A DNA stretch of 64,000 nt from Shewanella sp. UCD-KL21 (GTDB lineage: Bacteria; Pseudomonadota; Gammaproteobacteria; Enterobacterales; Shewanellaceae): assembly GCF_001957135.1 (NCBI RefSeq), contig NZ_MPHK01000002.1, positions 325,526-389,525 of the forward strand, read 5' to 3'. Below are positions 10,024 through 20,318 of the stretch, piece by piece; position 1 is the stretch's first letter, and every line of letters starts with the position of its first letter. Both the position numbers and the translations under genes were made by a program. Below the pieces are notes generated by a model. The model saw only the letters and a program-made list of their open reading frames with translations, had not been told where the DNA came from and searched no databases.

Positions 10024-13000
10024 GTTCTCAATCGAAAACAAGCAATAACAGCGTACCAAAAATCGCAGTTGTCGGTTTAGCCACCCAATACCCTGACGCA
10101 GACACGCCCGTTAAATTTTGGCAAAACCTGCTGGATAAAAAAGATTCTCGCAGCACCATTAGCAGTCAAAAGCTGAATGCTAACCCGGCCGATTATCAGG
10201 GTGTACAAGGTGAATCAGACCGCTTTTATTGCGACAAAGGTGGCTACATTCAAAACTTCAGCTTTAATGCTGAAGGTTACCGCATTCCAGCGCAACAATT
10301 TAACGGTTTAGACGACAGCTTTTTATGGGCGACCGATACTGCCCGTAAAGCCCTTGTTGATGCGGGTGTGGATATTAATAACGCTGAGCACAATCCAACC
10401 CTTAATCGCACTGGTATTGTCATGGGGACTTTGTCGTTCCCTACAGCAAAATCAAATGAATTATTTGTACCGCTATATCACAGCGCAGTTGAAAAAGCCT
10501 TGCAGCATAAATTGCAGCAACCCAACTTCAACTTACAATCATTTGATAATGATGGATTTAACCAACAATCAGTCCCAGCATCACTGTCAAACGGGGCCAT
10601 TGCTCATAACGCTTCAAAACTGGTTGCTGATGCACTGGGTTTAGGCGCCGCGCAATTAAGCCTTGATGCAGCCTGTGCGAGTTCAGTTTACTCATTAAAA
10701 CTTGCCTGTGATTACTTACATACTGGCAAAGCTGACATGATGTTAGCTGGCGCGGTATCAGGTGCTGACCCATTCTTTATTAATATGGGTTTTTCAATAT
10801 TCCACGCTTACCCAGATCATGGTATTTCAGCGCCTTTTGATAGTAATTCTAAAGGCCTGTTCGCTGGTGAAGGTGCTGGCGTATTAGTACTAAAACGTCT
10901 TGAAGATGCTGAACGTGATGGTGACCATATATACGCATTAGTGAGCGGTATTGGACTATCTAATGACGGTAAAGGCCAATTTGTATTAAGCCCAAATAGC
11001 GACGGCCAAGTAAAAGCCTTTGAACGTGCTTATGCCGATGCGGCGATGCATGATGAAAGCTTTGGCCCTGCCAACATTGAAGTGATTGAGTGCCATGCAA
11101 CGGGAACGCCACTAGGTGATAAAGTTGAACTGACCTCAATGGAACGCTTCTTTGAAGATAAGCTTAACGGTACTAATACGCCGTTAATTGGCTCAGCTAA
11201 ATCGAATCTAGGTCACTTATTAACGGCTGCCGGTATGCCTGGGATCATGAAAATGATTTTTGCCATGCGCCAAGGCGTGTTACCACCGAGTATCAATGTC
11301 AGCGCACCAATCAACTCACCAAACAGTACTTTTGGTAAAACTAACTTGCCAAGTGATGTATTGCCTTGGCCAGACAAAGCGGGAAATAATGCCCGTCATG
11401 CGGGAGTCTCGGTATTTGGCTTTGGTGGTTGTAATGCACATTTGTTAATTGAGTCTTATCAAGGTAAAACTCAATCCGCTAGTACGACAACTAATACTGC
11501 AAAGGCTCATGCTTCTACAGCTCAGTCTTCTGCAACTCACCCATCTACAATCAACGCCCAAGCGCCAATGCATATTACCGGTATGGCGGCTCACTTTGGG
11601 CCACTATCAAGCATTAATGCCTTTGCTAAAGCGATTGACGCTAAACAATCGGCATTTACAGCCCTGCCTGAAAAACGCTGGAAAGGCTTAGATAAACACC
11701 CAGAATTATTATCACAGTTTGGTATTAACCTTGAAGGTTCAGCCGCCCCAAAAGGTGCCTACATCAATCAGTTTGATTTTGACTTCTTACGCTTCAAAGT
11801 ACCGCCAAATGAAGATGACCGCTTAATCTCGCAACAACTGCTATTAATGAAAGTCGCAGATGAAGCCATTCATGACGCCAAGCTTGAATCTGGCAGTAAG
11901 GTTGCTGTGCTAGTCGCCATGGAAACGGAGCTTGAATTACATCAATTCCGTGGCCGCGTTAACTTGCATACCCAAATTGCAGCCAGTCTTAAAGCGCATG
12001 GCGTTAACTTGTCAGAGTCTGAATACCAAGCACTTGAAACTATTGCGATGGATAGCGTGTTAGATGCGGCGAAGTTAAATCAATATACCAGTTTCATTGG
12101 TAATATTATGGCATCGCGCATCTCATCACTATGGGACTTCAATGGCCCTGCTTTCACTATTTCAGCAGGTGAGCAGTCAGTTAACCGCTGTATTGATGTG
12201 GCGCAAAATCTACTGGCTATGGAGTCTCGCCAAGAGCCTTTGGATGCAGTGATTATTGCTGCAGTAGACTTATCAGGTAGCATTGAGAATATCGTCCTTA
12301 AAACAGCCTCGCTTGCTCAAGCTGGTGCCAGTGCTCACTTAAGTTCAAGTGCTCAGTCAAGTCAGTCGTTATCAATTGGTGAAGGTGCTGGCGCAATCGT
12401 ATTGCAAGCCGCTACAGCAAACGCTTCCAATGTAGATTTGATTCATCAAGCCCTTGGCGCGCTTTCTGATCAAGATATGGCTGATGAAGGTACAAGTGAA
12501 TCTGGCTTTGCTGGCAGTTACGGCACCATTGAAAGCCTTGAATTTGGTTACAGCGAACAAGTCGGCTCAATCGCTGATACCTTGCTGACTCAAACAGGGT
12601 TAACTAGTGCTGATATTCAATTGCTTGAATTAAACCAAGCGCCTGATTTTTTAAACGCTTCAAGCATCAAGGCTTCGCAAGCCTTATCGCAGTTGTTTAG
12701 CCAGTCGCAAAACACTACTGCTCAGTCTTGTATTGGCCATACCTTTGCTGCATCAGGGATCGCCAGTTTATTACATGGTTTATTAGCACTACCTAAGCCT
12801 TTTGCTCTAAATAATGCAGCTGCGCCTCAACATGCCATCATAGCCACATTGAGTGAAAACCAATGTTCACAGCTTTTGCTAAGTCAATCATCAGAGCAAC
12901 AATGTGCTAGTCAGCAACGATTAGATATTGATATTCAGCAGCAAACCGCCAAGAAGCTCAGCTTAGTTAAGCAAGTTAGCCTTGGTGGCCGCGATATCTA

Positions 13001-16000
13001 CCAACATATTGTCGATGCGCCACTCGCTGAGATTAATAGCATCCGCGCTAAAACAGCCCAAATAACACCCGTAGCGTCAACTGCTATCACAGCAATGGCG
13101 AGCCGAGGACATTTTGAAGCACCTCAAATGAGTGAGCGTCAAAATGCTTCAACGACTAAACAAGCGATGGTGAATTCACCATCAACAATAATAGAGTCCC
13201 CTATGCCGTTTTCAGATCGTTCTACCCAGTTCAGTCCAGCTAAACAGGGATCTGCGTCTCCAGTGCAAACACCTTCGCTTGCACAAGCTCAGACTCAAGC
13301 ACAAGTTCCGCCTGCACATCTCACTGCTTTTGAACAAAACCAGTGGTTAGCACATCAAGCGCAACTGGCATTCTTAAAAAGCCGTAATGAAGGTTTAAAA
13401 GTGGCTGATGAACTGCTAAAACAGCAACTTGCGCAGGCCAATGGTCAGTCGTACGCTTTACCAGTACAAAGCGCCCCGACTCAAGCAGTAAACGTGCTAG
13501 CTCAGCCAGTTGCAGCGATACTGCGTCCAAATCACGCCAGTGTGCCACCATACACAGCGCCAGTTCCAGCTGATAAGCCCTGCATCTGGAATTATGCTGA
13601 TTTAGTTGAATACGCTGAAGGTGATATCGCCAACGTATTTGGCCCTGATTACGCTGTGATTGATAACTACTCTCGCCGCGTACGCCTGCCAACCACTGAT
13701 TACTTATTGGTATCACGGGTGACTAAATTAGATGCCACCATGAATCAATATAAGCCATGCTCTATGACCACTGAATATGACATCCCAGTTGATGCGCCAT
13801 ATTTAGTTGATGGCCAAATACCTTGGGCTGTGGCGGTTGAATCAGGTCAATGTGACTTAATGCTGATTAGTTACTTGGGCATTGATTTTGAAAACAAAGG
13901 TGAGCGCGTTTATCGATTACTTGATTGTACGCTGACCTTTTTAGACGACTTACCACGTGGTGGCGACACCCTGCGTTATGACATCAAGATTAATAACTTC
14001 GCTAAAAATGGCGACACCTTATTATTCTTCTTCTCTTACGAGTGTTTTGTTGGCGATAAGATGATCCTGAAAATGGACGGCGGCTGTGCAGGCTTCTTTA
14101 CTGATCAAGAATTGGATGATGGTAAAGGCGTTATTCGCACCGAAGATGAGATAAAACTGCGTGAAGATGCGTTTAACAATCCAAATAAGCCACGTTTTGA
14201 GCCATTGTTGCATTGCGCTCAAACCCAGTTTGATTATGGTCAAATCCATCACTTACTGCACGCCGATATCGGCGCTTGTTTTGCTGGTGAGCATCAAAAT
14301 CATCAACTGGCTTCAGGTAAGCAAGATTCATTATGCTTCGCCTCTGAAAAATTCTTAATGATTGAGCAAGTTGGCAATCTAGATGTTCATGGCGGCGCAT
14401 GGGGCTTAGGCTTCATCGAAGGTCATAAAACATTAGCGCCTGATCACTGGTACTTCCCTTGTCATTTTAAGGGCGACCAAGTGATGGCAGGATCCTTAAT
14501 GGCGGAAGGTTGTGGCCAGTTACTGCAGTTCTTCATGCTGCATATTGGTATGCACACCTTGGTTGAAAATGGTCGTTTCCAACCACTTGAAAATGCGTCG
14601 CAAAAAGTGCGTTGTCGTGGTCAAGTTCTGCCACAACACGGTGAGTTAACTTACCGCATGGAAGTGACTGAGATTGGTATTCACCCTCGCCCATATGCTA
14701 AAGCCAACATTGATATTTTGCTTAACGGCAAAGCGGTGGTTGATTTCCAAAATCTGGGGGTGATGATCAAAGAAGAAAGCGAATGTACTCGCTTTATTGC
14801 AGATACTGACGCCGCAATGCTAAGCACCAATACCGCAGGTGCAAACAAGAGCCCTGCAGCGAATAAACCAACCGGCCAAGCCAGCATTAATGCACCGCTA
14901 ATGGCACAAATTCCAGATTTAACGGCCCCAACCAATAAAGGCGTTATTCCGCTACAACATGTTGAAGCGCCGCTTATTCCTGATTACCCAAATCGTACTC
15001 CTGATACGCTACCGTTTACGGCGTACCACATGTTCGAATTTGCCACCGGCAACATTGAAAACTGTTTCGGCCCAGACTTCAGTATTTACCGTGGCTTTAT
15101 CCCACCGCGTACTCCCTGTGGTGATTTACAGCTAACAACCCGTATTGTTGAAATTGAAGGCAAACGTGGCGAATTGAAAAAACCGTCATCGTGTATCGCT
15201 GAATACGAAGTGCCAGCAGATGCATGGTACTTTACTAAAAACAGCCATGCTTCAGTGATGCCTTACTCGGTATTAATGGAAATTTCTCTGCAACCTAACG
15301 GCTTTATCTCTGGCTACATGGGCACCACATTAGGTTTCCCAGGTGAAGAATTATTTTTCCGTAACCTAGATGGTAGCGGCGAGCTATTACGTGATGTCGA
15401 TTTGCGCGGTAAAACTATCGTCAATGACTCACGCTTACTGTCAACGGTCATCGCAGGTAGCAATATTATTCAAAGTTTTACCTTTGAACTAAGTGTTGAT
15501 AACGAGCCGTTTTATAAAGGCAGCGCGGTATTTGGTTACTTTAAAGGCGACGCCCTTAAAAACCAATTAGGTATTGATAACGGCCGTATTACCCATCCTT
15601 GGCATATTGATAATAATGTCGCCGCTGATATTACTGTAGACTTGCTCGATAAGCAGTCTCGCGTATTCCACGCGCCAGCTAACCAGCCACATTATTGCCT
15701 TGCAGGCGGTCAACTTAACTTTATCGACAAAGCTGAAATCGTTGATAAAGGCGGTAAGAATGGTCTAGGTTACCTATCGGGTTCTCGCACCATTGACCCA
15801 AGTGATTGGTTCTTCCAGTTCCATTTCCATCAAGATCCGGTCATGCCAGGCTCATTAGGCGTTGAAGCCATTATCGAGTTAATGCAAACTTACGCCATCA
15901 GTAAAGACTTAGGCAAAGGTTTCACTAACCCTAAGTTTGGCCAGATTTTATCTGACATAAAGTGGAAGTACCGCGGTCAAATAAACCCGCTGAACAAGCA

Positions 16001-16139
16001 AATGTCATTAGACGTACACATCAGCGCCGTGAAAGATGAAAACGGCAAGCGCATCATTATTGGTGACGCAAACTTAAGCAAAGATGGCTTAAGAATTTAC
16101 GAAGTAAAAGATATCGCAATCTGTATCGAAGAGGCGTAA
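10020..16139 (+). CDS. pfaC: PUFA synthase subunit PfaC (KS-CLF-DH-DH)
   Basis: 2039-residue subunit that condenses and dehydrates growing chains. Residues about 10-490 are an active ketosynthase (DAACASS, Cys219). Residues about 515-960 are a second KS fold in which the Cys position is Gly717 (ISAGEQS), so it is a chain-length factor. A low-complexity Gln/Ala/Ser linker spans about 1000-1180. Two FabA-type hotdog dehydratase domains follow: HGGAWGLGFIEG near 1457 with HFKGDQVMAGS near 1482, and HFHQDPVMPGS near 1935. These introduce and isomerise the cis double bonds. The start is TTG in a TTGA overlap with the pfaB stop, preceded by a strong AAGGAGA ribosome binding site 7 nt upstream. That spacing supports this non-ATG start. 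Confidence 0.96.
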   Translation: MSSQSKTSNNSVPKIAVVGLATQYPDADTPVKFWQNLLDKKDSRSTISSQKLNANPADYQGVQGESDRFYCDKGGYIQNFSFNAEGYRIPAQQFNGLDDSFLWATDTARKALVDAGVDINNAEHNPTLNRTGIVMGTLSFPTAKSNELFVPLYHSAVEKALQHKLQQPNFNLQSFDNDGFNQQSVPASLSNGAIAHNASKLVADALGLGAAQLSLDAACASSVYSLKLACDYLHTGKADMMLAGAVSGADPFFINMGFSIFHAYPDHGISAPFDSNSKGLFAGEGAGVLVLKRLEDAERDGDHIYALVSGIGLSNDGKGQFVLSPNSDGQVKAFERAYADAAMHDESFGPANIEVIECHATGTPLGDKVELTSMERFFEDKLNGTNTPLIGSAKSNLGHLLTAAGMPGIMKMIFAMRQGVLPPSINVSAPINSPNSTFGKTNLPSDVLPWPDKAGNNARHAGVSVFGFGGCNAHLLIESYQGKTQSASTTTNTAKAHASTAQSSATHPSTINAQAPMHITGMAAHFGPLSSINAFAKAIDAKQSAFTALPEKRWKGLDKHPELLSQFGINLEGSAAPKGAYINQFDFDFLRFKVPPNEDDRLISQQLLLMKVADEAIHDAKLESGSKVAVLVAMETELELHQFRGRVNLHTQIAASLKAHGVNLSESEYQALETIAMDSVLDAAKLNQYTSFIGNIMASRISSLWDFNGPAFTISAGEQSVNRCIDVAQNLLAMESRQEPLDAVIIAAVDLSGSIENIVLKTASLAQAGASAHLSSSAQSSQSLSIGEGAGAIVLQAATANASNVDLIHQALGALSDQDMADEGTSESGFAGSYGTIESLEFGYSEQVGSIADTLLTQTGLTSADIQLLELNQAPDFLNASSIKASQALSQLFSQSQNTTAQSCIGHTFAASGIASLLHGLLALPKPFALNNAAAPQHAIIATLSENQCSQLLLSQSSEQQCASQQRLDIDIQQQTAKKLSLVKQVSLGGRDIYQHIVDAPLAEINSIRAKTAQITPVASTAITAMASRGHFEAPQMSERQNASTTKQAMVNSPSTIIESPMPFSDRSTQFSPAKQGSASPVQTPSLAQAQTQAQVPPAHLTAFEQNQWLAHQAQLAFLKSRNEGLKVADELLKQQLAQANGQSYALPVQSAPTQAVNVLAQPVAAILRPNHASVPPYTAPVPADKPCIWNYADLVEYAEGDIANVFGPDYAVIDNYSRRVRLPTTDYLLVSRVTKLDATMNQYKPCSMTTEYDIPVDAPYLVDGQIPWAVAVESGQCDLMLISYLGIDFENKGERVYRLLDCTLTFLDDLPRGGDTLRYDIKINNFAKNGDTLLFFFSYECFVGDKMILKMDGGCAGFFTDQELDDGKGVIRTEDEIKLREDAFNNPNKPRFEPLLHCAQTQFDYGQIHHLLHADIGACFAGEHQNHQLASGKQDSLCFASEKFLMIEQVGNLDVHGGAWGLGFIEGHKTLAPDHWYFPCHFKGDQVMAGSLMAEGCGQLLQFFMLHIGMHTLVENGRFQPLENASQKVRCRGQVLPQHGELTYRMEVTEIGIHPRPYAKANIDILLNGKAVVDFQNLGVMIKEESECTRFIADTDAAMLSTNTAGANKSPAANKPTGQASINAPLMAQIPDLTAPTNKGVIPLQHVEAPLIPDYPNRTPDTLPFTAYHMFEFATGNIENCFGPDFSIYRGFIPPRTPCGDLQLTTRIVEIEGKRGELKKPSSCIAEYEVPADAWYFTKNSHASVMPYSVLMEISLQPNGFISGYMGTTLGFPGEELFFRNLDGSGELLRDVDLRGKTIVNDSRLLSTVIAGSNIIQSFTFELSVDNEPFYKGSAVFGYFKGDALKNQLGIDNGRITHPWHIDNNVAADITVDLLDKQSRVFHAPANQPHYCLAGGQLNFIDKAEIVDKGGKNGLGYLSGSRTIDPSDWFFQFHFHQDPVMPGSLGVEAIIELMQTYAISKDLGKGFTNPKFGQILSDIKWKYRGQINPLNKQMSLDVHISAVKDENGKRIIIGDANLSKDGLRIYEVKDIAICIEEA

Positions 16140-16148
16140 GGATTAATA

Positions 16149-17777
16149 ATGACAATTAGCACTCAAAACGAAAAGCTATCTCCATGGCCTTGGCAAGTTG
16201 CCCCAAGTGATGCCAGCTTTGACCCTGCCGCTATCGGTAATAAATTAAAAGAGCTTTCTCAAGCCTGTTACTTGGTGAGCCATGCAGAAAAAGGCTTAGG
16301 GGTTTCTCAAAACGCACAAGTCGTCACCGAAAGCATTAGCAGTAGCCAAGACTTACCCGTGAGTGCATTTGCACCAGCACTTGGCACTCAGAGCTTAGGA
16401 GATAGTAATTTCCGCCGTGTACATGGCGTAAAATACGCTTACTACGCTGGCGCAATGGCTAACGGTATTTCATCTGAAGAATTAGTTATCGCACTCGGTC
16501 AAGCAGGCATCTTATGCTCGTTTGGCGCTGCGGGCCTAATTCCTTCACGGGTAGAGCAAGCCATTAATCGTATTCAAGCGGCGCTGCCAAACGGCCCATA
16601 CATGTTTAACTTAATTCACAGCCCAAGCGAGCCAGCACTGGAACGTGGTAGCGTTGAGTTATTCTTAAAGCATAAAGTGCGCACCGTTGAAGCATCAGCT
16701 TTCCTAGGTTTAACACCGCAAATTGTTTACTACCGCGCGGCAGGTTTAAGCCGTGATGCTAGCGGCGATGTAGTTGTTGCTAACAAAGTTATCGCCAAAG
16801 TGAGCCGCACCGAAGTGGCGATTAAGTTCATGCAACCTGCGCCAGTTAAAATACTGCAAAAATTGGTTGATGAAGACTTAATCACTGCAGAGCAAATGGA
16901 GCTAGCTCAGCTTGTTCCTATGGCTGATGATATTACTGCAGAAGCTGACTCAGGCGGTCATACCGATAACCGACCTTTAGTGACTTTACTGCCGACTATC
17001 TTGGCCTTAAAAGACAAGGTACAAGCTGAATATAACTACAACCCACCTATTCGTGTTGGTTGTGGTGGCGGTGTGGGCACACCCGATGCCGCACTGGCGA
17101 CATTTAATATGGGCGCAGCTTATATTGTTACCGGCTCTATCAACCAAGCGTGTGTTGAAGCTGGCGCCAGTGAACATACTCGTAAACTGCTTGCCACCAC
17201 AGAAATGGCTGACGTGACCATGGCACCTGCTGCTGACATGTTCGAAATGGGCGTGAAACTGCAAGTGGTTAAACGTGGCACCCTATTCCCGATGCGCGCC
17301 AATAAGCTATACGAGATTTATACCCGTTATGAATCAATCGAAGCGATTCCAGCTGAAGAACGTGAAAAACTTGAAAAACAAGTGTTCCGTTCAAGCCTTG
17401 ATGAGATTTGGGCAGGGACAGTGGCGCACTTTAACGAACGTGATCCTAAGCAAATCGAGCGTGCACAAGGTAATCCTAAGCGTAAAATGGCGCTTATTTT
17501 CCGTTGGTATCTTGGCCTTTCAAGTCGCTGGTCGAATTCAGGTGAAGTTGGCCGTGAAATGGATTACCAAATTTGGGCAGGTCCTGCACTTGGCGCGTTC
17601 AACGAATGGGCAAAAGGCAGCTATTTAGATGATTATACCCAGCGAAATGCGGTAGACTTAGCAAAACACTTGATGCACGGCGCAGCTTATCAAGCACGTA
17701 TTAATCTACTGACCGCCCAAGGCGTAGCAATACCAGTAGCATTACAACGTTGGAGCCCGCTTGATCAGGTTAAGTGA
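16149..17777 (+). CDS. pfaD: PUFA synthase enoyl reductase PfaD
   Basis: 542-residue FMN-dependent trans-acting enoyl reductase of the 2-nitropropane dioxygenase-like TIM-barrel family. It saturates selected enoyl intermediates during PUFA synthesis. Visible features are the Gly-rich phosphate-binding segment VGCGGGVGTPDAA and the following AAYIVTGSINQ strand. Length and order (last gene of pfaABCD) match the family. ATG start with AAGGA 8 nt upstream, 9 nt after the pfaC stop. No terminator is seen before the next small gene 47 nt downstream. Confidence 0.96.
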   Translation: MTISTQNEKLSPWPWQVAPSDASFDPAAIGNKLKELSQACYLVSHAEKGLGVSQNAQVVTESISSSQDLPVSAFAPALGTQSLGDSNFRRVHGVKYAYYAGAMANGISSEELVIALGQAGILCSFGAAGLIPSRVEQAINRIQAALPNGPYMFNLIHSPSEPALERGSVELFLKHKVRTVEASAFLGLTPQIVYYRAAGLSRDASGDVVVANKVIAKVSRTEVAIKFMQPAPVKILQKLVDEDLITAEQMELAQLVPMADDITAEADSGGHTDNRPLVTLLPTILALKDKVQAEYNYNPPIRVGCGGGVGTPDAALATFNMGAAYIVTGSINQACVEAGASEHTRKLLATTEMADVTMAPAADMFEMGVKLQVVKRGTLFPMRANKLYEIYTRYESIEAIPAEEREKLEKQVFRSSLDEIWAGTVAHFNERDPKQIERAQGNPKRKMALIFRWYLGLSSRWSNSGEVGREMDYQIWAGPALGAFNEWAKGSYLDDYTQRNAVDLAKHLMHGAAYQARINLLTAQGVAIPVALQRWSPLDQVK

Positions 17778-17824
17778 TTAAGTGCTGTAATCAAGCTAAG
17801 ACAATTTTCATATAGGTAGCGGTA

Positions 17825-18082
17825 ATGAGCGAAACACAAAAACTGGATTTTTCAGCGGTAAATGGCACGACACAAGAGTCATTTAACCAACAAAAGAACT
17901 TGATAAAGCGCATGCTGAAAGGCAACAGCGCAGAATGCAGTGAATGTAAAAAACCGCTCACGCTGCAATTGCCGCCTAATACTAAAAAGGCGAAGCCGAC
18001 AGACAAAGCACCAGGAATATATTGTGCTAAAGGTTGCACTGATATTGAACTGGATATGGAAGCTGTGGCGTTGTTGAAATAA
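17825..18082 (+). CDS. Small zinc-ribbon-like hypothetical protein
   Basis: 85-residue protein of unknown function. Two Cys pairs (CSECKK near residue 38 and CAKGC near 70) suggest one zinc site; the protein is otherwise Lys-rich and soluble, with no signal peptide. It lies 47 nt after pfaD on the same strand and is closed by a strong terminator, so it may be the last gene of the pfa transcript. An AGGTAGCGGTA sequence stands just before the ATG. A role in PUFA synthesis is not implied by the sequence. Confidence 0.75.
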   Translation: MSETQKLDFSAVNGTTQESFNQQKNLIKRMLKGNSAECSECKKPLTLQLPPNTKKAKPTDKAPGIYCAKGCTDIELDMEAVALLK

Positions 18083-18114
18083 CCTTTAGTTATTTCGAGT
18101 TTAAAGCTAAAAAG

Positions 18115-18141
18115 AAAAGGCATCGAAAGATGCCTTTTTTG
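18115..18141 (+). terminator. Rho-independent terminator after the pfa operon
   Basis: Perfect stem AAAAGGCATC / GATGCCTTTT with a GAAA tetraloop and a T run. It lies 32 nt after the zinc-ribbon gene. Confidence 0.9.
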
Positions 18142-18178
18142 TTGCTTGATATTCATAATTTATTTCAATTTTAGTACG

Positions 18179-18228
18179 ACGAAGTAACCTACTGCCACTG
18201 TCATGCTGATACAATTAGGTTGCTTCGT
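18179..18228. repeat. 13-bp inverted repeat with 24-nt loop
   Basis: Arms ACGAAGTAACCTA (18179-18191) and TAGGTTGCTTCGT (18216-18228) pair over 13 positions with a single G-U. The element lies between the pfa terminator and the 3' end of the convergent hydrolase gene. It has no T run, so it is not an obvious terminator; it may stabilise a 3' end or be a REP-like unit. Confidence 0.6.
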
Positions 18229-18266
18229 AAGCAAAATAATTTTAAACACCTTAGCTATTTTTATGC

Positions 18267-19154
18267 TTATGGCTGAAGTCTAAAAATCTTCAATAGTCTA
18301 ATCACTTTTTTAGACACGCTTACTTTTAGCTTAGTTGAAATCTTTTTAGGATTAATATCTATGTTTTTCAAGTGGTAAACTAACTTGTGACGGTAAATAA
18401 CCATTAAGCGTTTATTGGTCATCTTGCCAGTATTTACAATACGAATATGCTTAAAGTAATAAGATAAATTGCGCCTCTTACGAGTACGTTGATAGAAATC
18501 ATCGCTGTTGATATCACCTTGTCGATATTCCAATACCACAGAAGACAGCATCCCTAAATTCAGTAAAGCCCTTGGAATACGATGACCAACACCTGTAATA
18601 GTTAATACCTTTACACAACTACCAAAACGCTCTTTATGCAGTTTATCTGGAACAGATAATGGGTCATAGATAATCGTTAACGGGATTTTACATCCACTTG
18701 CATCTAGCCCAATCCCCCTTGAATGAGGAAAAGTTTTAGGTTCCCACGGAGCTATGCTCTGATTAAAGGTGCTAACAGGCATCAATAAGAGCGCTCTATC
18801 GAGTCTTAATACTTCTGCATAGAGTGCTAGAGCAAAACCGCCCAAGCTTGCACCATAACCAATTCGACTAGGAAACAGGGTTAATTGTTTTCCAAAATCA
18901 ACTAAAAACACCTCAAAGATTTGGGATTCAAATATGTTGTTTTTACCAATTTGATTAAATGCGACTACATTCAATTGTCGTTTAGCAAAAAAATTGAATC
19001 CCCAAGCAGACTTGCCCGAAGTAATCTGTTCATCTGTTATTGGTTCTGAGTACGGTGAAAAGGTCACCATGATAGGTTGGTTAACATCAAATATATGATA
19101 TTGAATAAATACATCATCAACTTGAATTCTGACTTGCTGATTCAATTTAAGCAT
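18267..19154 (-). CDS. Alpha/beta-hydrolase-fold protein of unknown substrate
   Basis: 295-residue protein. GYGASLGGFAL near residue 100 is a nucleophile-elbow motif (G-x-S-x-G) after a predicted strand, and a late GVGHRIP segment could supply the catalytic His; both fit an esterase/acyltransferase alpha/beta-hydrolase. The C-terminal 70 residues are very Lys/Arg-rich, unusual for the fold. No signal peptide or membrane segment. Related domains occur beside glycan-modifying genes in other bacteria, but no such partner is adjacent here. It is a single gene with AT-rich flanks, so horizontal acquisition is possible. Function is unassigned. Confidence 0.7.
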   Translation of the reverse strand: MLKLNQQVRIQVDDVFIQYHIFDVNQPIMVTFSPYSEPITDEQITSGKSAWGFNFFAKRQLNVVAFNQIGKNNIFESQIFEVFLVDFGKQLTLFPSRIGYGASLGGFALALYAEVLRLDRALLLMPVSTFNQSIAPWEPKTFPHSRGIGLDASGCKIPLTIIYDPLSVPDKLHKERFGSCVKVLTITGVGHRIPRALLNLGMLSSVVLEYRQGDINSDDFYQRTRKRRNLSYYFKHIRIVNTGKMTNKRLMVIYRHKLVYHLKNIDINPKKISTKLKVSVSKKVIRLLKIFRLQP

Positions 19155-19824
19155 TAGCTCACTCTATCAATACACAAACACCTTCAATCAGTGCTGACTA
19201 AGATACATTGATGATGATTTTTGCAAAATTACAAACTGGATAATATCTAATTTCAGCTTATGTTAACTCTCCAAAAGTGATAAGCGCCATTACTTAACAC
19301 ACCCTAAAAAGTAAAATAACAAAGATAAACAAACATAACAAGAGTGTATCACTGATAACTATGTTTACTTTTCACATGGTAAATAACTCAAAGAAAAGCG
19401 TATTGCAGCCTTTAAAGGAGTTGCTTAAACAAAATTTACTCAAGCTTTTTATAAAAGCAATAAAAACTATGATAAAAGCACACGAAATCAAAATATTAAT
19501 TAAACACATAGCTAATTGAGGACTAATTATCTCAGATATTTAAAACAGAAAATGAAAGAAGTGTTGTTAGTTATATTCAATATGAGGTAAAACACGTTTT
19601 AACTGCCTATACGCTTAAGCATCACTACTGGCTTTATCCGTTAGTATTAAAGCAATTGAAATAAAAGTTAATTAGCAGGGTCCTATTGACATATAAACTG
19701 AAACACTTTTCAAAGCAGTTATTATCTGAATTCTTAAATTAACTTTTAAAATCATGAGTTAAAGCAACCGAGACTTGTCAAACTGCACAATTATACTTGT
19801 TGTTTAAATTAATGTTTTAAAAAT
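19155..19824. other. Gene-free AT-rich intergenic region
   Basis: About 670 bases, strongly AT-rich, with stops in all frames and no ORF, tRNA-like fold or clear terminator that I can see. It presumably holds the promoter of the leftward hydrolase gene at its left edge. Confidence 0.6.
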
Positions 19825-20028
19825 TCAATGTGATTTAAGTACAGTATTCAACACTATTTTATGTTGCTGTTGGTGTACTTTATTAATAAAGAAAATAGAT
19901 TCGCAAGCGTGACAACATAGCTTATCCCACTCTTTATACTTAAAGTTTCTTTCCCAAAAAGTACGATGAATCTTATAAAAAACGGTTTCTTCTTTACAGC
20001 ATGGACATAACTTTGAGTAATTCATCAT
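19825..20028 (-). CDS. Cys-rich small zinc-binding-type protein
   Basis: 67 residues with two Cys clusters, CPCCKEE near the N-terminus and CCHAC about 30 residues later, as in a small zinc ribbon. The rest is basic and aromatic. Two adjacent ATG codons begin the frame; only a weak AGG-type site precedes them. A much stronger AAGGAGGTG sequence lies 28 nt further upstream without a matching start (separate entry). Function unknown. It could also be a fortuitous ORF, but the paired CxxC/CCxxC spacing argues for a real protein. Confidence 0.55.
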   Translation of the reverse strand: MMNYSKLCPCCKEETVFYKIHRTFWERNFKYKEWDKLCCHACESIFFINKVHQQQHKIVLNTVLKSH

Positions 20029-20100
20029 GTTTACCTAAGGTTTAAAAGTATGTAGCCACCTCCTTGCTCTCAAAGTACTTTCACCATGGGGGGTCGCAGT
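20029..20100 (-). promoter_or_regulatory. Possible structured leader with mini-ORF and orphan Shine-Dalgarno
   Basis: Read on the minus strand, the leader of the Cys-rich gene holds an ATG GTG AAA GTA CTT TGA mini-ORF (20088-20071). It is followed by a consensus ribosome site AAGGAGGTG (20065-20057) whose downstream frame closes at once. A C-rich block just before the mini-ORF could pair with the AGGAGG. This is the layout of a translational leader or occlusion switch, but no known riboswitch class was recognised. Confidence 0.35.
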
Positions 20101-20318
20101 TATTATCTTCTAGGCTCACATACATTATTTAGCTTGCTACAGCTATAAGCCGTAACCTACAGACTTAAAAATAAGCTAATTTCAGCTTACAAGTGGTAAA
20201 TTTAAATGATTAAGTTGAATTTCAATACTAAAGTTTTAGCCATTGAATTACTGAGCACAATAACTAATTAGAAATAAAAGCATATTCAACTTATCTCAGG
20301 ACGGGACAGTTAACTTAA

